A stretch of 64,000 nucleotides of DNA from Callaeas wilsoni (taxonomy: Eukaryota > Chordata > Aves > Passeriformes > Callaeidae), in contig VWPU01012185.1 of assembly GCA_013398955.1 (NCBI GenBank), forward strand, positions 23,985-87,984, written 5' to 3'. Made by a program: the position numbers and the translations under genes. The notes under the pieces were generated by a model that was not told the origin of the DNA, did not search any database, and worked only from the letters and a program-made list of their open reading frames with translations. Below are positions 34,901 through 46,900 of the stretch, one piece after another (position 1 is the stretch's first letter; each line of letters begins with the position of its first letter).

Positions 34901-37900
34901 AAAACTCAAATTACTCCAACAAGATGTGTCTTGGAGAAGCAGGAGCTTATCTTGTAGTGTATAATGTTGTATTTCTGACTCTTGAAGAGAAGCTGAATTG
35001 CGGAGAGAGGAAGACATTTGCCGGTTCGTAGCAGGACAGCTGGAAATTGCTGAATGTGAATCGCTGCTCAGCAGCTTGGCCATTGGTCCCCAGCTGTCCA
35101 CAGAGTCTCCATGGATTCAGTCCCAGGCGGATTCCTGCTGTACACAAGCTGACAGGCTTCTGTTGTCTGCTTCTGAAACTTTCTTATCAGAGGCACAGGC
35201 TTTGATCTACTTCTCTAGTTGCTCTTGGCAAAAATTGTGCCCTACTTCTCCAGTTTCCTGCTGATAGTGCAACAAACAGAATGAAGGTGGTGTGAGGTTA
35301 TCTGGGAATGTGTTCCTCAGGGCTGGCACTGGGACGTTCTGTGCTCATCCAAATTGGGCTGTGTCTCCCAGCTTCATTCTTTCCAGGAGGGGCTCACTCC
35401 TTCCACCCATCTAGAGGGAAATACAGACTGATCCTCAGCTAGGGAACAGAATAAACTTCCCCAGGGAAGCTGCTGCTGTAAAATAATATACCCAGTTACA
35501 GGTCTGTGCTGTGGACCAAATCAGAAAATGAGGGATTGCATCTGAGCTCAGGCTTTGCTTCTAGGAAAGTTGCAGCATAGTAATCATGTAAAGCTTTATA
35601 CTGTCTGCTTTGGGATTCAATATCAAATATTTCCTGGCATATCAGATGATCTCCTGGTAGCTAGGGAACATATCCGTGCTCACTGAGCAGCTACCTGTAG
35701 TGGATGCAGCACAGCCAAGACCCACACCTTGCTGAGCTGTCTGAGCAGTGTAGTTGATTAAAAAACTTGGGTTTATGTCCCTTGCTCCAAGCATTCTGGG
35801 CTTTCAGGGTGACTTTCACCAGAACAGCAAATGTAGAACTGCAGTGCCTTGTGTTTGCAAATAAATCACAGCAAGACTTCAGCCCCAGGTTTTCTGCTCT
35901 GACACCAGTTGTTTAAGAGGATTTTAGCTTTGCTTTTTCCTGTCTAGGCTGCTGTAGTTGGTAAATCTTCTTGAGTCGGAATTCTGGACCGTAGCTACTG
36001 TGCAATTCAGAAACTTTCAGTATCTTGGATACTTCACGTTGAGTTGAACTTCCTAGTTCACAGCACTTCCAGTGTGCCATTGACTCCCCCATTTCAGCCC
36101 TGGATGTATTTAAGTCTCCAATTTGCTTTTAAAGATGTATCTTCAGTTCTGGAGTCAGCTTTAAGGTGATACTGAGTTGGTTTTTACTGAGACTTTATCA
36201 AACTTTAAATGTCTTTCCATCATGTTCTCCCCCCAAGCTACTTCTGCAGCACTGATCAGTCTGTAGGGATTGTAGTCCTTGATCCTGTAGCATTAATCCA
36301 GTGTTGGAATCAGGATCTGTAGCTTGAAGCCTGAGTGCTAGAATTCGAAAGGTTCCTTATGTACTTCTTTCTGCCTCGGCTTTTTTTGCCTAGTCCTGAA
36401 ATCTTGTCCGAGAAGGTACAGCCTGGATGATGACCCTTTGTAGGTGGGCTGGCTGGCAGCACACTGATTACCACACACTAATTACCACACTCTCAGGTTG
36501 CTAAATACCAAATCATTGGGCAAGCTTGGTTATTAGAAACCCAAACTGGATCCCATTCCTTGGCTCCAGCTTCCTGGCTGTGTTAAAAGCAGTGAGTTTG
36601 TCCTGCTGCTGTGACAGCGTTCTGGGGGCCTTCAGATGAGCCAAGAACAAGCTGTCTTGTTTGCTGGGGAAGGCTTTGGCCTTGTGCTCTGCAGAATGGC
36701 TGCTGTTCTTTGAGACAGGAGGTTGCAGGATGCGCCTCGTGTGCATTAAGCTGCCATGAACTCCGTGTGCGTGACCTGCTCCGGTGCCAGTGGGGTTTGG
36801 GATGTGCTTTCACACATCTTCCTCCCTCAGCTGTGCACTGCAGCCACCAGACTACAGTAGTGATAGAAAATAGTGGTAGAACTAAGCTACAGATGCTGAG
36901 TAGCACCATCTAATCTATTCCAGGGGATTGAGAAAAGCCTTGAACTAATTCACCATTGAGTTTTTAACTGACGAGTTCAAGCTGGTTGCGCCTCCGCACT
37001 GTTACTTTGCTTCTTTTAACTGTAGGCTGTTATATTGTCTGGGTGTCTTAAAACATAGCTAATGCCTAGTGAAAGAAGTTGGGAATTTCGGGAATTGGGT
37101 AGGAATCTAACCTATTTTCATTTTTCTTGAAGTTATTCCTTATTGACTTTGGTTTGGCCAAAAAGTACCGGGACAACAGGACAAGGCAACACATACCATA
37201 CAGAGAAGACAAAAATCTCACTGGCACAGCTCGATATGCCAGCATCAATGCACACCTTGGCATTGAGCAGAGGTGAGTGCAACCTTCTGGAGGGTGCAGG
37301 GTGATCTTTGTAAACTTCTGAAGAGTCTGAACTCATTTTATATGAAAAGTGCAAGTGTTCTTCCTTTTGGCTGCCTGTGCGGGGGTAGGCAGTAAAATCC
37401 AAGCACCTAATTTGCTTCTGGAGGAGACTGTGTGTCTTGCAGACATCAGGTGGATGTTCTGCATATTATTTTGGCTTTTTAAAGGCTAAGCCAGACTTTG
37501 ATGTGGGTCTGTCAGAGGCCTTTCACACATAAAATGGTGCACTTTGCTGATGTGTTGGTACCTGTTGGCACCACTGCTGACTGGCTTGAGAGTCCCTTCT
37601 GTAAGCAGAAAGGTGTTCTAAAGCTGGTGTCTGGCCTGTTTTCTCACTCTCCTCAAGTTAGTAAACTATTATTTCTCCTTTTGCCTGCAAGCAAGACTTA
37701 AATATCTTCAGTCACACTGTATTTTAGTTTCTGGTGTAGTCATGTCTGTAGGTATGTACACACATGTGTGGATATATTTATATATTTGAGCTTTCCTTAA
37801 TCAACAAACACATTTTTATCATCTGGATCAAAGGCATTTTGTTCCTACAGAATCCTAGCATTGGTCCTGTGGAGAGAGCACTTGAGGTTGTTTGAGACTG

Positions 37901-40900
37901 TTGGGTACTCATGGGATATCAAGGGATGCCTCTCTTCTTTTCTTTACATCTGTGCCTAAATATTGTAAGGTATAACTGCAGAAGGGTGGCTTTACCTCTC
38001 TTGGATAGTTCAAGCTTCCAGGAATGTCTGTGCCTCAGACCTTTGTGTTAACAAAGATGGGAATGACAGAATTTCTCGTGGTCACCTTCAGAACATGTAA
38101 CCCACAAATGGTGCTTTAAAATGCTCCATGTTTCCTTTTTTACTTTAATTTCCTTAAGGTTCCTTAAGGGTATTTCATTGTCTGGCAGCGTCATTATTTA
38201 AGCCAGCTTGGCATGTGGCTCAGGGAGGTAAATGACAGGTGTCACTTCTGAAATAAGTGCATCTCCTAGATTCCAAGCAGTTCTGGTAAGGGAATATCTG
38301 TGCTTGCACCTGAGAGTGAAGGAGGGGTCTGCACAGGATGTTGCTTTTGAATGGAGTTAGACGCCATAAATTGAATTTAGTTGGATTTTACACCATATCT
38401 GCTGGTAGTGGGAATTCTGGTATAATTAGAAATGTAGGTTGGTGCTTGCTAAAAGCTGCTGAACTGTCTAGGTCAAGCCAGAAGTGAGGCAAAGAGGTAA
38501 AGCATTCCTGTAATCAAGAGAAACCAGTTCTGGAGCTTATGGCAGAATATTTCAACCTCTGGTCCTGTACTTTTAACTGTTACAGAACATGTTTTCCTAC
38601 AGTTAATGACAGATGTGCTCAAGGAGCTGCTTGCAATGTTACTTATTTTAATAATGGAGAGGATTGTCCTGTTTTCCAGATCCCGAAAACTACTTTTATC
38701 AATATATGCTCAATTGTAATGTACCCATTACAGATTTACAGAACTAAGTGTTTCCTACTACAAGATCATGACATTAAACATTAAAACAATGAGCTGGATG
38801 GGGGATGGAAACTCTTAATCCCTTTATTGCTTCTGAATTTATCACTGCCTTCTCAGAAGACATAATTTTATGTCACGGCCCTGTATAGGTTCACTGACTG
38901 CTGTTGGTGATTAAAATCTGCAGTTCCAATAGAATTAGCAAGTTCTGCAGGCTGGAATTTGTGGACTCAGTATCATTTTTCAGCCCTTTGTCTGTGGTTT
39001 CGTGTTGCAGCTGAGCTGATCTCAGAGGTAGCTGCTGCTGAGGGGAGGGAAGCAATCCTCTGTTCCCTGGGCAAGGCAGAGCTGTTCTGGCCTTGTGCTG
39101 AAAGCTTGAGGGAGCTGTGTCGGTTTGGACACAAATCCAGGAGGAAACGACCCAAAAGGAACGTCTCTCTCTCTCTCTCTCCCTCTCTCTCCTGCCTGCC
39201 AGGCAAGTAGGCCCCGGCAGCACCTCCTCCATGGGTTCGGGAAAATAATTTCTTGAGTGAAAGTGAAAAAAACTATTTATTTAACAAAACAGAGTCCCCT
39301 GCTGTCACGGGGAAAAAAGGATATTGAAACCCCCTCCCCTGTCCCCTAAAAGAGGACTATGGATTTCAGAGTTCTTTCTGTAGGCAAAACCTGCAGTCCT
39401 GAGCTGGGCCGGGCCAGGCAGGGTCCGACAATCCCCCTTGGAGGGTCCCGCCGAGCAGGGCCGGAGATGGGAGCTGGGCTGGGATGAAAAGCAGCCAAAA
39501 ACAGCCCAAAAAGGAACAGAAGCCGCTGAGGCAGATCACAGTCCCTTCTCCGCTGAAAGCCGAAGAGACTAGAGAGCAAAAGTCCTCTAACCAACAAATG
39601 TTGTCAGAATCGGGAGAGAAAAGAATGCAAACATTCTAGATGCAAGGTCGAGCTGGCTGCTTTGAAGAGTTCTCGCGGCTTCTCTCTCCCCCTTTGCAAT
39701 TTAAAGGTTCACTGGGGATCAAGCAGGCGATGGGGAATACAGAATGGTCAGAGAATCACCCCAAGACAGGAGCCGGGCTGACCTTGCCCTGGGATAGCTT
39801 TTCCTTTGTTCCCCAAAGGGTCAGAGGGCTGCCCACGAGCGGGGGGCTGCCAGGCTGTTCTGGTGTTATTGGCTGGGCTATAACACAAAACATCACCGAC
39901 TTCTTTCTGCTCCTACCAAGATCTGCAGATAGATCAGGTTACAGCCTGTTCCCACTTCCAGGGAGCTGTTTTACCCTCACCTTTGAGTGTAATCCTGTTT
40001 GCATTACCACTTTCAGCCTTTTGATCCCTTGTTGGGGTAGTAGGTGTAGAGTCTGTCCTTGCCACCCTTTAAATCCCTTTCTGGGTGGCAGAGCAGCAGC
40101 AAAACCCTCCAGGCTGTCCCCATAAGGGAGCAGGGAGGAGAAGAAGAAGTTATTTTTCTGCCTCATATTAAATAGATGTCAGCTGCACAGGGGCAGTCAG
40201 AGGAAAAATCTGATTTTACCACAGCTGGGAAGAGGCAACTTTGCCAAGAGGAAAAAAATCCTGGAGTGTGTTTTCCACTCCAGTGAACCATGCTGGTCTT
40301 GATGCTCAGGAAAGCTGCGAGCAAAGCACGGTGGTGTTCATGTGGCCAGAGTGGGGATGTGGAACATGTGCAGGGCAGAAAGCATTTTGAAGCCTTTTGC
40401 ACGAGAGTTTCTGTGCAAGTTCTTGGTGAAATCTGTGGCTGGATCACTTTGGAGTTCTCCAGCTGCCTTGGAACAGACTTTGGTGGGAAGAAGGCAGAGA
40501 CACCTCTCAGATTGATTCATGCACCTTTATAAATATTGCTGCCTTTTAAAATCAGAGACAGCTTTGGGGTTTTTGACAGAAGGGAAGGAAGAAAGGAGCA
40601 ATGCCCTTTAGGGGCCAGGTGGTCAGGATTGATCCCAGACTGAGTCAAGGTTCAGGGAAGAATTTTACTTAAATGATGTTACAGCCTTATTGACCTCATT
40701 AACCCCATTCTCTCTTACAATGCATTCCATGGTTCCTACAGGAAAATCTTTCGTTTCTACCCAAGCTACTTAAGAAGGCAGGAAAGACATTTCATGTTTC
40801 TTTTTTTCTTCGTTTTCCAAAGTTTTTGTTTCCCAAATGAGTGCAACTGCAAATGGAAACTTGGAACACACAATACCTACAGAGTATTCCATGCTTGAAA

Positions 40901-43900
40901 AATGAATAGGATCTCTTCCTATCTTAGAGTTCATTCCTTAATTATTTATTTAATTTAAATTTTTGAATGGTAGCATTATGGAATAAAGTCAGAAATGCCA
41001 GGATTTGTAATTCCTTGTGTGTTTCTTCCTGCAGTCGTCGGGATGACATGGAGTCTTTAGGCTATGTATTGATGTACTTTAACAGAACCAGTCTGCCTTG
41101 GCAAGGATTAAAGGTAGGTTATGGTGCTTTTTTTTCCCTTCCCCGCCCTTTTAATTTTTTTTTTTCATGTTTGGGTATCATGCTTCTGCCTGCCAGGTGG
41201 GTTTATATAATGTTTAGCCTCAGTTGTACAAAGCAGCTTTTCCCAAAGCTTGATATTTATAGACTGTGGATTCTGCCTCTTACGCAGCAGGCAAAATGTG
41301 CATTGTTGGACTGTCTTAAAATTTATGCTAAACAATAGCTGACATCATCTTTGCCAGTTATTGTCCTGTTGCAGGCTGAGGCCCCTTTGGGAAATAGAAA
41401 ATAACATTGTTAGTGGCTTTTTGAATTGCTGGAGAGAGCATGGAAGTAATCTCTTGCCTGGCAAGTGTAGCCTCAGCGATATCTTCAGTCCAGGTTATGG
41501 CACAACTGAATAATTATTAACTGCAACAGGCTCGTTCAGGATTTCCATGTATGGGAGCCAGCTACAAACGTGGCAGACACTTCTTATTTCACTTACATAG
41601 ACTCCAGTGATTGGTTTTCATGTTTTAATTGTTTTTCTTCCTCCCTGTGAGAGTTGTGTAATTCCCATGGTGTTGCAGCTGCACGGTTTCTAAAAAGGCA
41701 GCAGCTTGTGGGACACTGGAGCTCTTCAGCTGCAAATGGATGTAAAAGGTGCTGGAGCACCAGGCAGCCCTGAATGGGGCACTGAGTGGGAATTAATACA
41801 ACTTTGGCAAAGGTGGCTGCAAGTTGCTGTGGTTAATGGACAAAAGCAGCAGCTAGAACTACACGAGCTGTGCCATGTGATGGAAGCATTAGACTGCGAC
41901 AAATGGTATTAAACTGTGTCCAAATCTTAATACCAGATTGACCTTCATTCTCTTTGCAATAAGTGTGTGGGACTTGGAGATTTCACATAAAATACTTATG
42001 GTTGACCAAAGGATTTTTGTCATTTTTTTTTTTTTTGCTGCTGTCCTTGTTAATCCAGTGTTGCACAATATCTCTTATATTGTGACCTACATGTTCCACA
42101 GGCTGCAACAAAGAAGCAAAAGTATGAAAAGATTAGTGAAAAGAAAATGTCCACTCCTGTTGAGGTTTTGTGTAAGGTAAGAGTTTCCAAATGATGTCAT
42201 ACTGTGAAATGGAAATTCTTTTCTTGTTTGGTTTGTTGTTTGTTGGGTGTTTGTTTTTTTTTTTTCTAAACTTGAGACAGTATATTAAATAGCCTCACAT
42301 GGCATTTGCTGCTGAATAATACTGCCTTGGCAGGCGCTGGGTGCCTTGTGTTTGGCCACCCAGCAGGACTGGGAGTGTGTGTAACAGGGCAGCATTTGCT
42401 GCTGTCCCTGGCAAAGTTCATGCCACTGTCATTCAGGTCTTGCTGACTGTTGGCTCTGCAAGCTCCCGGCTCTCCCAGGCGAGGCTGGTTCAGTTCTCCA
42501 GCGTTTACAGCGCTGGTTTGACATCAGAAGTAAATCAGTAACCAAGGTGGAGCTGTCTGGCTCCTCCACATCCACTTTCTGCCTCTTCAGGAGGGTTCGT
42601 ATGGTCTGCCCTAACTCAAGGAGTGGCTGTAGTGGAATTGGATGCAAGTGATCTTTGTTTTTCCGAGGTTTTCCTTTGAGTCTTGGGATTCCTCTTGCAC
42701 TGTGGCATCCAAGTGCTTCTGAACAACGCTCCTGGAGAGCACAGGGGGATTTTTGCACCTCAAACAGCAGCAGCAAGGATTGCTCTTTCTAGTCCTGCAC
42801 ATCTCTATCCCCAGAGTCTGACAGCATCTCCCAAACTGTTGAACTCTCCATGGAATGGTTTGGGTTGGAAAGGACCTTAAAAATCATCCAGTTCCAACCC
42901 CCAGCTGTGCACAGAGACACCTTCCACTAGTCCAGGTTGCTCAGAGCTCCATCCAGTGTGGCCTTGAACGCTTCCAGGGCTCTTACACCCTGTGATTTTT
43001 TTACAGCACTGTTCTGTGTGCTATTACCTGTTATGAGAAGGCTTTAATACAGCATTAAATGTTTAAAAATGTGAAGCAGCAAATCTTTGAAAGAAGTTTT
43101 CATAATTTAGGTTTTCACACTTAATACTGTTAACTGACCTTGTCTCTACTATGTTCAAGCAGATTATCAAGGAAACGAGAGTGAATCTCTTACCAGATCA
43201 TTATCATTATTTTAGAGACTTAGTTGATAAGAACAAGGTTTAATTAGGATGAACAAAGTGCTTTATAAATAAGTTGTATGTTGAAGGTTCTGGTAGCAGA
43301 GAGCTTATGATTGCAAACCATGCATGAGGTAACAGTTCTGGGGAAGGAATGTGTACCCAGGCAAATCCACATGCTGAAATACAGAATAAATTAACAACTA
43401 GGGGCAAAGTGGAATTAATTTATACATCTTCAACCAGTTTTCCTCTGCTGTCAGAGACAGATGTGCATCTTTTTGCCTTTTTTAGAAGGTTTTTGCTGCA
43501 AGCCGTGGCTTGATTAACACTGTTGATTTACAGGGGTTCCCTGCAGAATTTGCCATGTATCTGAACTACTGTCGTGGCCTGCGCTTTGAAGAGGCACCAG
43601 ATTACATGTATCTGAGGCAATTATTCCGTATTCTTTTCAGGTCAGTCTCCAAGTGGAAAAGTACAGAAACTTCTCAGGGATCCAGTTGGGAACTGCTCTG
43701 TGGGACTGGCACTGCAGAGAGCAGCTCCTGTGTGTGTGGTGTAGGGAGTTCTTGTGGGATTCCCTTTCATTTCAGAGCTTCAAAAGCTGTTTAAAGGACC
43801 TGAAAATTATTGTTCAATGTTAAACATAAAGGGAAAAGCTTCTCTTGTTTTTGCATTGTGTGATGTGACTGCAGGGTTGAGCCCATGCTTCAGGTTCTGT

Positions 43901-46900
43901 TGCAAGTACCTTAAGAAACTGACCCCTTGGTAGAAGTCTTTGAAGCTCTTTATGTTTGGAAATTGGTGATGGGCCCAGCAGTGGTTCCCAGGAGAGACAT
44001 TTCAGTGGAGGAGAATAGTGCTGCTTCATTGAGCTCGTTAGAGCAACTGGAACATAAATTCCACCTTGTGCAGCGAACAGCATCTGTCAAAGGCAGGGCT
44101 GGTACTGATCTCTCGAGTCTCCCCCCAGGTTTCTGGAATCCAAAGAATTCCTATTCAATGATGTACAATACTGCAGTCTCCCCTTGAAATTACAGCTATA
44201 TTCCAAAAAAAAGCTCAGAAGCTCAGTGCAGACAGTGGGTGAGCTGGGCTGGGAGGAAGTGCTGCTTCCACAAGTGCAGACCTTTGTGTAAGCAGTGAGT
44301 AAATGCTGCTGGCTGGCATTTGGGCTTGCTGCAAGAATCCCTTTAAGTTAGTAATACTTAGCATTTCTATACCGTTTATAATCTCTAAAGCAGCTTACAG
44401 AAGGAGCTATCCCCTAGTTCTGGGGTTTCAGGCAGGGCTTGGTGTCAGCTCTGATGTGTTACAGCAGAGAATTTCCCTCTTTTGCAGGACCTTGAACCAC
44501 CAGTATGACTACACATTCGACTGGACAATGTTAAAGCAGAAAGCAGCACAGCAGGCAGCCTCTTCCAGTGGGCAGGGGCAGCAGGCCCAAACCCCCACAG
44601 GCAAGCAAACTGACAAATCCAAGAGTAACATGAAAGGTTAGTAGCCAAGAACCAAGTGACGTTACAGGAAAAACAAAAATTCCACGAATTTGGACAACGG
44701 CGGCAATTCCAAGTGTTAGATCAAGGAGGTGGTTTAAAAACTACATTCGGCTCTTAAATTCAAAAGCAAAACCAAAAGACGTCCTTGGAGAATTTGACTA
44801 CTAACTTTATACCAAAATGTCCTTGTTATTCATATCATTTCTTCTGGGGATGTTGGGTCATTTTTAACCACTGCATCTTTTGCTCCCGCATTAACCACTT
44901 TCCAAAAACAAGAAACTGACTTGGTGTTGGGAATGTGACATTTTTATTTATTTTGATTTATATATATACATATATATGTCCTTATATATGTATAAATATA
45001 TAATGCAATCCAAAATCCTAGACCTAACACTTCTTAAGGTACAATTCTCATTGACTAGGCAAGGATCTAGAGACTTTGGGTTCTGCTCTGTGGCAGCTGG
45101 TACAGTGCTGTGGGTTTGCTTCTGTTCTGTATGCCTCAAACACTGGGAACAGAAAATTGTGAATGCTCTGGCTTCCTCCAGGGGGTTTACATTGAGACAT
45201 TTGGTCCAGACTTCAAGGAAGGGACCAATGAGCTCAAAATGCCTTGCCTATATCAAGCAGTAACCCCAAACTGCAGTGGATTGCCAACTCACAATTTTCT
45301 GAAGTATCTGGGTGCTCTGGGGTGGGGCTGCAGGTTTCCTGATGATTTTTTTGATGTTTCTAGGTTATGGTTTCAAAGGGAAATGTTGTGACATGTTCAA
45401 ATGTAATTGTGTAATAACTGAAAACAGTTCTAAAAAGACACATGGGTTTTTGTTTTTTTTCACGTGGTCTAGAAGCTTTTAAAATACTTTTTTTTTGTCA
45501 TGTAAATGTGCTGGTGTGAGTCTGGTAAGTCCCTAGGATGAAACTGCCACGTCTGTGCATTTTAGAGCCAGTCTTGCCATGAAACCAATTCCTCAAGCTG
45601 AGCTGTGGGTAAAATTGAAACTCATGAGATTGTGTGACTGAGAAGAGAGAAGCAAGGTTTCGGTTTTCTCCATTGCTGCTCTTCAGCTCCTCTTGTCTAT
45701 CCTTTTTATATGTGTAAAATTACATACTTGGCTAACGTGACAATCCTGGAAATCAAAGAAATGCAGAACTGTTTACAATAAACTTAAACATTGTTCTTCA
45801 TGTATTGTGGCAGCATTCAAACCTTTACCATGTGTCTTTAGTCAAAATAGCTATCAAAAAATACATTTCATCCAGAATAAATGAAGTAGTAAAATACCTG
45901 CTGCTTTCCCCAAGATGGAAGTGGTTCTTGGAAAAATAAAAAACATTTCATAGATGCCATTAAATGTCAGATTTTTGGCTTAAAGAGTGCAGCCCATGTG
46001 GCTGGGTCTGACAGAGGCTGGAAACCAGTTCCTTCAGTAGCAGACTGGGTGATTCAGCACCTGGGCTTGGATTGCTTCCTGAAATAGAAAAACTCTGACT
46101 GAAGTTCAGAACCCAGCCCGATTTGGGGTGTGGAGAGGTTGGCTGTTCTAGCAGGAGAAGATAATTTGTGCAAAAACGCACATTCCTCACAACAGCTCAT
46201 GCTCAAAGTGAAGGCCTTGCAGGAGGTGATGATCTGTCAGTGGAAGCTGCCCTGAAAATCGAGTTGTGAGCTGGTGAAACGCAGTTTTGCAGAAGTGTTC
46301 TGAGGTTTAATGTGCTGCTCTCCTGGCTCAGACGGTCTCTGACCAAGTGCTGTGTGTAAAGCAAGAAAAGGTCATTAAGATAATTATGGTCCTGCACCTT
46401 GAAGTGATGCTTTCAGTGCCAGAGAGCAGAGCTGAGCTTGCTGACAGTACGAGGAGCAGGGAAGCTTTGCCATGGAGCCTATTTCCATTTCTATCCCTTA
46501 TGGACACTCCTTCTCACCTGTCCTTTGGTAGAGACCATTGCTACAGCTAGGATGAAATTCCTGGTGTTTTAGCACAAGTTCATTGGGTTTTTGGGGAATG
46601 ACTCTCCTCTTGGCTTCCCATCCCCAAGAAAGGCTTGTGACCCTTGGATCGATCCAGCTGCAATGTCAGCAGAGCATTCAGGCAGTGCTTGGCAAACACC
46701 TGGGGACTTCAGAGGCTTCATGTCTTCGTCAGAGTAAAGACTTCCAGATTCCTAGAATCCTACATGTCTTTTTGTGGGGAATTTTGCCTATTAATGAAGA
46801 TTTTTTTGAACCCAGCTATGCTGAAGGAGGAGGCTGCATGGCTTGGATGCTCTGTCACATTGGAGAGGATGAAATACCTGGGTATTTTTCCTCAAGTTCA

